The notes beneath the pieces were generated by a model, which saw only the letters and a list, made by a program, of their open reading frames with translations, was not told where the DNA came from and searched no databases. Both the position numbers and the translations under genes were made by a program. A stretch of 64,000 nucleotides of DNA, from assembly GCF_020360975.1 (NCBI RefSeq), contig NW_025408678.1:1798001-1862000 (forward strand). The letters are read 5' to 3'. Positions 44,056-55,600 of this stretch are shown in pieces (the stretch's first letter is position 1; each line of letters starts with the position of its first letter). Origin of the DNA: Hirsutella rhossiliensis (Eukaryota > Ascomycota > Sordariomycetes > Hypocreales > Ophiocordycipitaceae).

Positions 44056-46785
44056 GAGGAAGACTGAGCAGGCGAGGCTGTACGTGTCGTTGATGGAGAA
44101 GGTACAGAGCCACATGGAGGCGGCCATGTATGCAGGGCTACGATGGATCTTTGAATGAATGCTTAGGTCTGCATGCTAGCTGAGAGCTGTGCTGCCTGTA
44201 CTGGCATCGACACGCGTCAACACAAGGATGGTGTCGCGATGCCGAGAGAGGAGCTGTTGCTGACTGAACGGTTTGAGCAGTTTCTACCTTGTGCGTCATC
44301 CTTGCGGGTGAATATCGTGACGGCATGTTTGGTGTTGGCCGCCGAGGGCAACAACCTGTCGTGCGTTGGGCAGATGGAGGCGGCCATTGGGCTTTCGGGT
44401 TGATTTCAAATGGTCAAAAGCAGCTGTCACGGGGCTCGGGCCCCCTGGTTGGTTGTTTGGTCGCAGTCCAAACCGTTCCTTTATATGTGTGGCCAATTGA
44501 CAAAGCTGCTGCTTAGTTATTAATTTCGTTCCCTTTTGTCACATGCATACTGTCGGCCTCTGTGGCAGTGGGGGGGGGGGTAGGGGGGTGGTCTAGTAGC
44601 GCGACCACTGCTTCTGCCCTTCTAGGGCCAAGAGGACCCTTACAGCAGCTGCAAAAAGAAGAAGAAGTGTTGCCATTGATGTTATTTCGGGGTTGTGAGG
44701 GATCTGGAAGCAAGGAGTTTGAACGAGGTGAGCCGAGGAGTAAGTTTGTAGGCAGAAGCGCTCCAGGGTTTACCATAATTATTGTATTGTACGAAGTAAC
44801 TTACTGTTTAGGTAATAGCATGTTCATGGCCTTGGCTTCTCATCTTGAAGTTGGGCTGCGGGTCCTGCTGTGCCGAGACTTACCGCATCAGGTGAGATTC
44901 TGCTCCCAAAGACTTGGCGAGGCAAACCGGGGCGCAGATGGATCGTAGATGCGAGGCTCCATGCCATCTAGCCGGAGAACCGAGCTCTGTTGCCACTCGA
45001 TGGTGCCTGACCGGGAGAGGCAGGCAGTCAAGCAGTCAACAATCGAAGCCTTTCCAATGGTGTGTCTGAAAAGGACCGGCCGTGCAGTGCATGACTTGCG
45101 GGCGATACCGCTGGTGCGTCATAACCGCCCGCTGGAGGGGTGCTGACGTCGGTACCGGTACATGGCAGGTTTGTGATGAGGTCAAGTGTGGCGCAGGGCA
45201 TTTGGCGCATGCTCACCTTGGCTGGAGAACCGGCGATGGAAGCGGGAGAGGTGGGGGCCGCTGTATCTCATGTGCTATTGTATGGAGCAGGTACCTTAGC
45301 ATCGAGCGGGGAGAGTATCGGATACCCGCGACGAATGATCGGGCCCCACAGCCACGCCAGTCTGTGGCGATGCCAAGCGCTGCTTCCAGGGCACAGAGGT
45401 AGGGGGTACCAGACCGGCGGCCATGGCATGTACCCACCTCAGACTACAGCTTCATGACGGATGGGCCAATGACGTAGATGGCCGCAATGCCTTGGCTCTT
45501 TGTCGCCCACATTGTGCCGATGTTTTTTTGTTGTTGCTGTTGTTGGCGACGATGCTAAAGATGTGGAGGGGAAAAAATGGGTGCGCGGCTAGAGGAAGGG
45601 GGACCAGCCGAGAGGCAACTCGACAGTCTTGCTGTGGTGGCCATGCACGTCTTGTGCCCGTCCAGAGGCTGTCGTCATGTACGGAGTACAGTCCGAGTAC
45701 TTGCACCGGCTGTAGCTCGATACATCCATGTTCCCCCGGGGCGGTTCCGAGCAGACAAGAGAACGGTGGCGGACAAGGGCAACGGGCCATTGCCCCCCGG
45801 TCTGGGGGAACACACATGGCACAATGGGCGGCGCAGTTGATGATGACGCAGCTGCTCCCCTGCAAGCTCTTGGGCCTGGGCCTGACTGGGCTTGGGCAGT
45901 GCAGTGCGGTGCAGGTCGGGTGGCTGGGAAATGAGGCACTGGATGGACCGGGAGTGGTTCGTCCTGAATTACTCCGTACGCTAGGTACTACTACTGTACG
46001 ACGGTAGGTACCGTACGTAGATAGGTTGAGGTAGGTATGTTAGGTAGTACCGTACTGTATGTAGGCATGCCGTTGCTCGTGAGCAGTTTGCCGAGCTTTG
46101 TCGGGCCTTTCCCCTCCGCATTCGGCGGGCAGCGGCCCAAGCTTTGCGCATGTGCATTGCCAACGGTGGTGAAGAGGGCATCTTCATGAGCATGAGACCG
46201 AGCGAGGACGGACTGGTAAACAAATGGAACAAGTCGACGGTAGGTACTTGGGGCCCCAAACATGGTCAGCTTTTTGCCGCCCGTGGGGACCATGACCAAA
46301 AACAGGGCCCTGGCGCCAATGATGACGACAAACGGGTGGACGGCTCGGCAATGTACAGTAACTTAAGTTACCTACCTGTACAGCACGGGCTGCCGCGCGA
46401 GGGGGCAGGCGAGGGGTGCCCTGCGAGCAACGCGCAGTGCTGCGCAGAGTCAAGGTCAGAGTCAAGGTACAGCAGTCACCCACTGGCTGCTAGCTTTCCC
46501 CTCCTGGCTGTATTTATAAACCAGCCCCTCGGCTGCACCAACTGGCCTTTTCCCCCGCTTCTCTCCTCTCCCGCTCCTCCCACTCTCCAACTCTCCTCAC
46601 ACTCTCGGTTGAAAACCAGCAAACACCACTTGCAGTCCCAAGTCTCGCATCTTATACGCGCCGACTGCGACAAAGCCGAACTCGCGGTTCTCCTGATCCT
46701 GCGACCGCAACCCAAGTCGGACGGTACCAACGACGACGACTCTCTTCTGTAACCCCTTGTTGCCCTCGAAAGCCCAGCCACCACC
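44056..46785. other. 2.7 kb gene-poor region ending in the Pmp3 promoter
   Basis: No gene is supported between gpi11 and pmp3. It contains a poly-G run near 44570, TACGGAGTA at 45680, TACTCCGTA at 45970 and a TAGGTA/GTACCG-rich island at 45980-46065. Open frames at 45423-46007 (+) and 45452-45865 (-) have no domain. From about 46500 the sequence becomes promoter-like (TATA element, then a long pyrimidine tract at 46543-46602). Confidence 0.55.
46511..46520 (+). promoter_or_regulatory. TATA box of the Pmp3 gene
   Basis: TATTTATAAA lies about 270 bases before the start codon and is followed by an uninterrupted CT-rich tract (46543-46602), a common core-promoter layout of strongly expressed fungal genes. 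Confidence 0.5.
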
Positions 46786-47151
46786 ATGCCTCTCACCGGA
46801 AGGTAAGCATCTCTCCCGCCTCTTCTCCTGTCCACGTCTCGCCGTATCGAGCATGTGAAGCCGCCGTTGTGGCCTCTCTCGAGACGTGGCCCAGTCAGCT
46901 AATCGCATCGACAGCGACATTTGCAAGTTCATCTTCGCCGTCCTCCTCCCGCCTCTGGGTGTCTTCCTCGAGACGGGCTGCGGCGTCGACCTGCTCATTA
47001 ATGTCGCCCTGACCATTCTGGGTAAGTCTGCCTACCAACCTGCCGCTTGTCCCACTCAGCTGCCAGGCCATGCATGCATTGTCTAACTCACCCCTGTCTA
47101 GGCTACATTCCTGGTATCATCCACGCCATCTACATCATCGTGACGAGGTAG
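46786..47151 (+). CDS. pmp3: Pmp3-family small plasma-membrane proteolipid
   Basis: Three exons, 46786-46802, 46915-47021 and 47102-47151, giving only 57 residues. Exon 1 encodes MPLTG plus two bases. The joined protein reads MPLTGSDICKFIFAVLLPPL and continues with GVFLETGCGVDLLINV and LGYIPGIIHAIYIIV, ending TR. It has two transmembrane segments, the proline pair in the first and the GYIPGIIHA turn, all hallmarks of Pmp3/RCI2/UPF0057. Members set membrane potential and tolerance to cations. The long leader (about 250 nt after the TATA element) suggests transcriptional control. The individual exons are too short to be found without splicing. Confidence 0.95.
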
Positions 47152-48804
47152 AGGCATTATTCGGACTTCGTTTGGCCTTGCGCGACTCGAGCTCGCCTGC
47201 GTCATGAGATGAAAGCTCACGGCCCACGGGCTCTGTGTCTAGGGCGTTGGCAATGACGTAAGATTGTGTGTCGGGGCGCTCGGCCGAAAAACGTGGGCGA
47301 GACCGACTGTTTGGCCTATCTTGGCGACGACGATGCATGCCTCTCCTGCCGTCATCCTATTTCTGTTCTCTTGCTTGCTCTTTAATGGTGGTTGGGGGAT
47401 GGCCATTGGCTTGTGATGCAGCAACAACGGCCGGGGGCTGAAGACCCGGACACGTCTGGACCTCTTTGTTAGATGCCTAGTTTTTGCGGATACCCCTTAA
47501 TCCAAGATGAATTCCTCACCGATGTTTGTCTCGTCTCGACTATTGGCGCCGTGACTGGCTGGCAGGGTGTTTGGCGCCAAGTCGTTTGCAGTAGATGGCC
47601 GTGCTGACGCAGTGAGGCGGTGCAGCAGCGTCTTGTTGGCTCGGAAATCGTCCGACGGCTGCCATGCGTTTTGAGTACGGATACCTTGCATCCGTACTCG
47701 CATCCGTACTCGAGACTTGCCTGGCATCCGTCCATGCTTAGTTAGCGCTTGTAGACGCTGTCTTTGCAGCACATACTGCATGCGGGCGCTTGACAGGAGA
47801 CGGTGGTGAGAAATGACAGACTGACGGCATGTTGTCGAGGCCCGTATTGCGTCTTGGTGCTTGCTTGCATGAGTACGGGTGCCGTCATGTCGTCACGAAT
47901 GCCATCTTGGGCCTCGTGTATGAGTTAGACGTAGGCGTTGCAGAGATGAAGAAGTCTCTGGCCTTGTTTACTCCCGAATTGGTTGGAAGACGGAGAGAGA
48001 CGACAATGGAGAAAGACGGGACAAAAACACGTGGAATATTGCCCGTCGCAATTCACTAGAGAACCTTCATCGTCTGCTGTTTCATTGGCGCCGACACCAA
48101 TTTCTTCTCCCACGAAATACCTGGTCCTGCAAATTTCTCAATCGGTCCGTGGCCATGGCTTGATGCTCAGTCGATAATTCGGGAGAAGCAGGGTTTGTTA
48201 GTGCCTCTTAGCCACACACACACACGCCCGGGAAGCCCCGCCCGGACTGGGCTCCGAGGTGGCACCACCGCCCACCCGGTGCACCGGAAGGCCCCCAAAC
48301 GCTATGTGTAATTGTGGCCGAGGGCAGAATTCGAGGCTCCGCCATTGGATGATGTGCGGAAACTTTCCCATCCTTTTTTTTAAGCACTTTCACTTTCAGA
48401 GCCGCGAGGCAGTCAGCCTCCCGGGCCTGACCGGGGCGGGTGGTGTGACCCCGGGGCCCGCTCCCGGCGACATCTGCCCACTTGCTCATCTTGCGTGGGC
48501 ACATCTTTTGCGGAGGGGAGGGCATGATGAGCTGGGGCTGTGGGAAAGCTTGACGACTATACGCGCCATGCGAGGGTTTGGCTTTTCGTCTCGTGGTTGC
48601 GGCTCCGGGGGATCAGATACAAAAAGGGGCGGCGGCTCTGGATTTCCCCCTTTGTGTATGAGTGCATAGCATCCATCCATCCATCCATACTTGCAGATCC
48701 ATCACGCATCTTCTGAGGTCAACACTTGATACACCACACGCACATCATTCATACTGCGTACACACTCACACCACACACTCACACCACACACTCACACGTC
48801 AACG
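47152..48804. other. intergenic region with simple repeats
   Basis: This lies between pmp3 and the small mitochondrial-like gene. It contains tandem CATCCGTACTCG-type units near 47690-47712, an (ATCC)n tract at 48671-48688 and CA-rich leader repeats at 48763-48797. Frames at 48259-48669 (+) and 48208-48525 (-) overlap on opposite strands and have no domain. No gene is seen. Confidence 0.55.
48671..48688 (+). repeat. ATCC tetranucleotide microsatellite
   Basis: A short (ATCC)n tract about 115 bases upstream of the 81-codon gene. Confidence 0.85.
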
Positions 48805-49173
48805 ATGATCCCTGCCGCCCGCACTGCCGTCCGGAGACCCTTCTCCGTGCTCGCCTCCGCCCGCACCGCCGCCCGCTCCTTCGAGGCCCATCCCTTCCAG
48901 CGCCTGCCCATCTCGCAAAGGGCGGCGCGGCCGGACTGGGCCCGCGAGGTCAAGCGCGTCGGCAGCCAGGCCCTCGTGTACGTTGCTCAAGTTCAACCCT
49001 TTCTTTATCCGGCTTCTTTTTCCTCTTGTTTCATCTAAAACGGGGAGCAAGACGAGATGAAAATGGTACCGAGGACTAACTTGGGGCTTCTGTGGTGTAG
49101 ATTCTTCCCGGCCTTTGCCGTCATGCTGGGCTGGCCGTTTGCTGCCAAGTCTCTCGTTGACGGGCATGTTTGA
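48805..49173 (+). CDS. small putative mitochondrial single-span membrane protein, family unknown
   Basis: Two exons, 48805-48977 and 49101-49173, joined at a phase-2 intron (GTACGT donor, TGTAG acceptor), giving 81 residues. The first 25 residues (MIPAARTAVRRPFSVLASA and on) are Arg/Ala/Ser-rich with no acidic residue, a strong mitochondrial presequence. A polar middle (HPFQRLPISQ, PDWAREVKR) precedes one hydrophobic helix restored by the splice (ALVFFPAFAVMLGWPFAA) and a short tail KSLVDGHV. The size and layout match accessory subunits of respiratory complexes or ATP synthase, but I recognise no family. Splice motifs and an open joined frame support a real gene. A CA-rich leader precedes the ATG. 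Confidence 0.65.
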
Positions 49174-50461
49174 GCGAGTCGTGACGCCCAGTTGTCACAC
49201 AGGGAATACCGCACGGGCGATCAACCGATGCCACAAACGACACGAACAAAACACATTCGAGGTCTACGAGAAGACCCAAATCAAAAGGATACCGAGTTAC
49301 ATACTCGGCCGGCTTGGGCGGAAGAGTCAAGTTCGAGTAGAGAGAGCGAGTTCGCATGGCTTGTAGCCCTGGCGCTGGCGGCGTTCATTTCTTGAAGCAT
49401 ACTGTATACATACATTCGGGGCACTTGTTGAGGAATCACCGAGGCGCTATCTCATTGGGTCTGTTGTTCCCCTTGTCTCGATATTGAATCGCATTGGACG
49501 ATCGTCCATATCAGGTCATCATGTTTTCAACTTGATCAAATGAAGGAATAAGACAAGGAGAGTACCCAGAAAGAAACCCAAAGGCCAGTCAGTAGGGCAC
49601 CAGGAACTCGCATCCCCGGGATTTTATGGGTGACGATGAAGCAAAGAGAAGGACGCATCACACCTACCCCTATTCATACGTTATAGCCTAGCCCAATGTA
49701 AGAGATCCGGCAGATGTACGTGTTCCCCTTCTGCCTCGTGCAACTTGGACCAATACAAGGCGTATACACGAGACGCAACGTACAGTAGACGACGATGCTC
49801 TAAACCCCAGAGTACATGGCTCTATGTAAATCCTGACAAGGCTTGGTTGTGACTGGCCCATCAATGCAAAATGGCGAGGACTATTCATCCATGGCACGCG
49901 CACTAACACATCGCACTCTAAACCACATACTGGACATTCGCCGGTCTCCTCGACCGCTTTCCGGTGAAAAGGCCATGGCTCTTGTTGTCGAGTCGACCCG
50001 TAGCCATCGCAAATCGCATTGACTGCTTCCATGTTGGCGTCCATTCTGCATTGTGGGACAGGGATGAGTTTCGGTGAACTGCAACATCGGGGCACAGTTA
50101 CCCAGTACGTCGACTTCGGGTTCAGCGTCCGCAGATCAGTCAGCCAAAAAAAGGCGAGTGCAACGTACAGTACGCCTTGGCTGTTATGCAGCAGAGCAGA
50201 AAAGGCATCACACCGGAGGTTGTGTAACTCGAGGATCTCGAGGGCGGCTGACAGCAGACCTTGGCGAGTGCGGGGAAAAGGGGGCAGATGAGCTCGAGTT
50301 GTACGACGTACGGTATGGCACGTCGTCATCTATCACAGCTCATCTTAGATGTCCCTTGCTCTCCTGTCAAAGTGTGGCATCTCGCCGTCGCTCTATCCAG
50401 CTTGGTTGCTACCTCAGCCGACTCATAAGCCCTGCGACGCTTCGACGGCAACCAGTACAAA
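49174..50461. other. intergenic between small mitochondrial-like gene and MFS gene
   Basis: A minus-strand open frame of 213 codons (49688-50329) contains ECPVCGLECDV but no recognisable domain or orderly composition; I do not call it. Otherwise the stretch holds 3' and 5' flanks. It is less GC-rich than the genes. Confidence 0.5.
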
Positions 50462-52335
50462 ATGGCCGCGACCAAAGACAATGGCCTTGTAGACCTCGAC
50501 GATATCCAGCCTCTGGACAGCAGGGGCATGAAGAAGCCATCTCGGGTGCTTCAGCCTCCCGAGATGATCCGCAGCATGGGCGCGCAGCAGCGCAGCGCTC
50601 TGGAGAAGAAGCTGATACGAAAGATTGACTTTCGACTGCTTCCTATGATCTTGATGATGTATATCCTGAATTACATCGACCGGTGCGTTACATTCGGGTG
50701 GGGACGACGAGGACTCCCATTGAATCAACAACAGTACCAATATCGCGCTGGCGAGGCTCGCCGGCCTTGAGGAGGATCTGAAGCTGGATCAGAATGGGAG
50801 CCAGTTCGAGGTAAGGCCTCCATGCCTTGTGCCCGAATATGCTTCGAGGATGCTTCATGTAGACTAAGACAAGCCAGACCGCAGTCAGCATCCTGTTTGT
50901 GGGATACATTCTGATGCAGGTTCCGTCCAACTTGATCCTCAACAAGACGGGCAAGCCCGGAAAATACCTTCCAGCTTGCGTATGGTAGCCCGCAAGTGCA
51001 AAAGCCCCGGCCTCTGCTTACCCGTCGCGCCAGATGATTGTTTGGGGTGTCATTTCAGGGGCCACGGCAGGATGTCACTCGTATGGAGGTCTGCTCGTAG
51101 GGCGCTTCTTCCTTGGCTTCGTCGAGGCGGCATACTTTGTTGGTGACACCCGCGCCCTCGGCGCGAAAGAGGGCCTGGGGTGCTGACACACAGACAGCCG
51201 GGATGCCTCTACTATTTGAGTTGCTGGTACACACGGAGCGAACTTAGTCTTCGCACAGCGTACCTTTTTGTCGGGGCCTTGCTGGGCGGTGCCTTCTCCG
51301 GGCTCATCGCTGCCGGCATCACGAACAACATGGACGGCACCAGTGGCCTTCGCGCGTGGCGTTGGCTCTTCCTGGTCGAGGGCGTCGCCACCGTGGCCGT
51401 TGCGTTTGCCGCCTTCTTCGTCCTGCCCGACTTTCCACGAACAACGGGGTGGCTGAACGAGCAGGAGGCGGCCTTGGCGGCGTGGCGGCTTGAGGAAGAC
51501 ATTGGGCAAGACGACTGGATCAATGCCGAGGACCAGACTTTGTGGCACGGCTTCAAGCTGGCCCTGGAGGATGTGAAGACGTGGATTCTGGTACGCCATC
51601 CGTACACTCTTGTCTTGTTTCTTTCTGGTCTTTGTCCCGAACTGACCGACGTGTCGAGCTCGTCCTCCTCTTTGGCCAAATCTCGGCCAACTCGGTCACC
51701 AACTTTTTCCCCACGGTTGTGGCCACCCTCCACTACGGACCGGTGCCAACCCTGCTGCTGACGGTGCCGCCGTACGTGCTCGGTCTCATCACGACGCTCG
51801 CGAATGCGTGGCACGCCGACAAGACCGGGGAGCGGTTCTACCACATCACGCTGCCACTTGGCGTGGGCATCGCCGCCTTCATCGTCGCTGCTGCCACGAC
51901 AAACACGGCAGCTCGCTATGTGAGCATGATGCTCATGGTAAGCTCCGTGCGCGGGAACGAGTCGGCAAAACCTGACGGGCTTCGCTCCAGATCCCAGGGC
52001 TTTACAGCGGCTTCACCACGGCGGTGGCCTGGGTCAGCAACACGATGCCGCGACCACCTGCGAAGCGGGCGGCGGCCTTGGCCGTCATCAATGCGGTTGG
52101 CAACGGCTCCTCGATATACACCAGCTTCCTGTATCCAGCATCGGCAAAGCCGCGGTACATCGGGGCGTTTATCCACAACAGCATGCTGGCGGCCATGGCA
52201 ATCGCAGCGGCATTTGTGCTCAAGGTTTTGCTGTTGAGATTGAACAGAAAGCTCGATAGAGGAGAGACGGTCAAAGGGGCGATCAACGCAGCGCCTGGCG
52301 AGGCTGTGGAGCGCGGGTTCAGATTCCTCGTCTGA
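50462..52335 (+). CDS. MFS transporter, allantoate permease / anion:cation symporter family
   Basis: Seven exons: 50462-50682, 50735-50810, 50878-50979, 51034-51138, 51198-51590, 51659-51937 and 51991-52335. All joints are in phase and give 506 residues. The cytosolic N-terminus ends in EKKLIRKIDFRLLPMILMMY, the usual entry into helix 1, then YIDRTNIALARLAGLEEDL, SILFVGYILMQVPSNLIL, the MIVWGVISG helix, VGRFFLGFVEAAYFPGCLYY and WRWLFLVEGVATV. The second half has ANSVTNFFPTVVATL and IPGLYSGFTTAVAWVSNTMP, followed by KRAAALAVINAVGNGSSIY. This is the Dal5/Tna1 class, which takes up allantoate, nicotinate, biotin or other organic anions with protons. Substrate cannot be told. The donors at 50980 (GTATGG) and 51139 (GTTGGT) were chosen to avoid stops. 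Confidence 0.92.
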
Positions 52336-52502
52336 TATGACGAGGCCGGAGGAATGGGTTCGCGTGGTGGATTGTCATGGCGCATTTTGGAGCAAGAGAA
52401 AGTGTTTGGGAGGATAATCCATGCTGTGCGACCCTGACGACATCTCGATGTTGAAGAGTCTGAAAGAGGAAATCCGCGCTCGTGCCCTGCTCAGTAGGTG
52501 GT

Positions 52503-52508
52503 CACGTG
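52503..52508. promoter_or_regulatory. CACGTG E-box between MFS and SNF2 genes
   Basis: TCACGTGA at 52502-52509 sits 105 bases before the likely SNF2 start codon at 52613. It is the same octamer as upstream of gpi11. Confidence 0.35.
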
Positions 52509-52612
52509 ATCACGCTCTCCCCGTCGCGTGCCACTTTATCCGACCGCGCCTCATGCGCGCTTCTCCCTTGGACCAATGCGCCGCGTTCTGCGTCATCTCA
52601 GCCTTCCCCGCC

Positions 52613-55600
52613 ATGGTCTCGAGCGACGATATACCTGTCATCGAGGTGCTTGACGACCAAGACACACTCTCAGAGACTGAACACGCTCTCGGTGGCGGCG
52701 GAAAAAGTGACCCGAGGAAGAGAAAGGTCCAAGAGCAGCTAGAGGAAAAGGTGCAATGGACCGACGAGTCGGACGGCGGGCCGGCGAAGCCCAAGAAAAA
52801 GAAGGCGAAGCGCAAGTCCAAGAAGACATCGAAAGTCCACGGCGACGAGGTCAAGGGCAACGACGATGAACTGGATCTCGGCGGAATCCCAGACTACTTG
52901 CAGGAGAGGAGGCGGGCCTTTGATGCCGACAAGAAGCTGCACCACGAGGCCGCCCTCATGCTGCCCCCGGACTACACCGACATTATCTTTGACGAGCCGG
53001 GGACGCTAGGGGAAGTAAAGGAGCGGCCCGAGTTCAGTGCATTCAGCGGCATCAAGCCCTCGAGACCGTACGAAGACATAGAGCTTCCCCAGTCCGCGGG
53101 TCTGATCCCTGCCTCCATTGCCCAGTATCTTCGCGACTATCAGGTGGCTGGCGTCAAGTTTCTCCATCGAAAGTTTGTGTACCAGGAGGGCGGAATCCTC
53201 GGTGATGACATGGGCCTGGGCAAGACGGTTCAGGTCGCCGCCTTTTTGACCGTTGCCTTTGGCAAGAAAGGTGACGAGCGCGATGCCAAGCGCATGCGAG
53301 AGGTTCGCTTCTGCGGCGGCCGCTGGTATCCGCGGGTGCTCATCGTCTGTCCTGGGTCTCTCATCATGAACTGGAAGAACGAAATGAACCGTTGGGGATG
53401 GTGGCACATCGATGTCTTCCACGGAACCAACAAGGACGATGTGTTGGGCACTGCTCGGTCTGGCCTGCTCGAGATCATGATCACCACTTACGACACGTAC
53501 AAGAACAATCGCAGCTCCATCAACATGGTCCAGTGGGACGTCGTAGTCGCCGACGAGTGCCACAGGCTCAAGGACAGATACTCGGAGACGACAAAGGCCA
53601 TGGCGGAGATCAACGCACTATGTCGCATCGGACTCACCGGCACGGCCATTCAGAACAAGTACGAGGAGCTCTGGACTTTGCTCGACTGGACCAATCCCGG
53701 ACACTTTGGCACCCGGGCAGAGTGGACGCAGAGCATTGCCAAGCCATTGACAGTCGGCCAGTCGCACGAGGCCACCTTTGCGCAGCTCAGCCTCGCCCGA
53801 CAGACGGCCAAGAAGCTCGTCCAGAACCTCCTCCCCCGTTACTTTCTCCGGCGCATGAAGACGCTGATAGCCGACCAGCTGCCCAAGAAGACGGACAGAG
53901 TCGTCTTTTGCCCCCTCACGGACCTGCAACGAGAAGCATACGAAAATTTCCTCGACAGCGCAGGACTCTTGCTCCTGCGGACCATCTCGGACACCTGCCC
54001 ACACGGGAATAAGAAGGGCTGGTGCTGCGCGACACATCTCCCGGACGGGACCTCGTGGCAGCGGATTGTGTTTCCAAGCATCATCGTGCTGCAGAAACTG
54101 GCGAACCACCTGACGCTGCTCGTGCCATCGACGACGGACCTGGAGCCCAAGCACAAGTCGGAGCTGAGAACGCTCCAGACCTGCATGCCCGACACTTGGA
54201 AAAAGCTGTACGAGCAGCGGGACCAGATTAGGAACCTGGTCGACCCCGAGTTCTGCGGCAAGTGGAAGATTCTCAGGAAGCTGCTCAAGTTCTGGCGCAA
54301 CGGCGGAGACAAGGTTCTCGTCTTCTCCCACAGCGTGCGTTTGCTGCGCATCTTGCAGCATCTCTTCACCAACACAAGCTACAATGTCAGCTACCTGGAC
54401 GGCTCCTTGTCTTACGAGCAACGGCAGGAGACGGTTGACACCTTCAACTCGGACCCGAGGCAGTTTGTGTTTCTCATCTCGACCAAGGCGGGCGGCGTGG
54501 GTCTCAACATCACCTCTGCGAACAAGGTCGTCATTGTCGATCCCCACTGGAATCCGTCATACGACCTCCAGGCGCAAGATCGTGCGTATCGCATCGGCCA
54601 GACTCGCGACGTCGAAGTCTTTCGCCTCATCTCCCTCGGCACGGTGGAGGAGGTTGTCTACGCGCGGCAGATTTACAAGCAGCAGCAGGCAAACATTGGG
54701 TACACTGCTTCGTCCGAGCGCAGATACTTTCGCGGTGTTCAGCAGAACGCGGAGAGAAAGGGAGAGATATTCGGCCTCTCCAACATCTTTACGTACCACA
54801 AGGACATTGGCTTGCTTCGAGACATTGTCAACAAGACAAACGTTGCCGAGGCCAAGGCGGGAGTGCATCTGGCGGACGTGGACATGGAAAAGGCAGCCCA
54901 AGAGGACGAACAGCTCGGGGTCGCGAAAAAAGAGGAAGCTGATGAGGACGGTGGGCTTAACCGTCTGGCGACCCTGCTTACCGCCGAGGACCAGGAGAAG
55001 ATGCTCGAGTCTCAGAGGGTGACGACGCCGAAGACGGATGCTATCCAAGCCATCCTTACCTCGGTCGGGGTCGAGTACACCCATGACAACTCGGAAGTCA
55101 TTGGCTCGTCCAAAGTGGAGGAACAGCTCTCTCGGCGGGCCGCAATGGCATCGTACGCCGACGCCGACATGGAAGGACAGAGCGCACTATTCGCCGACTC
55201 GGAAGACGAGGACAATGGGCAGGCCCCGCACCGGCTATACAGGCCTCCGGAAGACATATGTCTACGGCAATTCTGTGAAATGGCACGGACATTGGGGTTT
55301 GCCAGTGCAACAGAGTTTGCCCTAGTTGTGGAAAGCTGGCCACAGGAGACGCGGAGGAGATGCCTGGACACCTTTTACAAGAAACGAGAGGAGGCTCTGG
55401 CGGCTGCGGATGAGGACGGGGAGCTGCACGCCTCGCCTCAAGTGAAGAAGGCGGAGGACTCGGAACACGAGCATGTTGAGGACAAGGACATTAAGCTCGA
55501 GGACACCAAGGCCGGAATGGTGAAGGCCGAAAAGGTCAAGGGCGAGGGTATTCAGCTCGAGGACGCCAAGGTTAGAGGTGTGAAGTTGGAGGAAGTGAAG

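Noticed and set aside
49688..50329. 213-codon minus-strand frame with an ECPVCGLECDV stretch
   Set aside because: Only one CxxC-like pair, no domain, irregular composition and no splice extension; chance cannot be excluded.
50983..50988. GTAGCC as the donor of intron 3 in the MFS gene
   Set aside because: It creates a TGA codon at the junction; GTATGG at 50980 gives an open, family-like joint.
52421..52612. Upstream extension of the SNF2 protein by 64 residues
   Set aside because: The piece begins 86 bases after the MFS stop and includes the CACGTG box. The ATG at 52613 has a strong context and starts directly before the SIM-like N-terminus.
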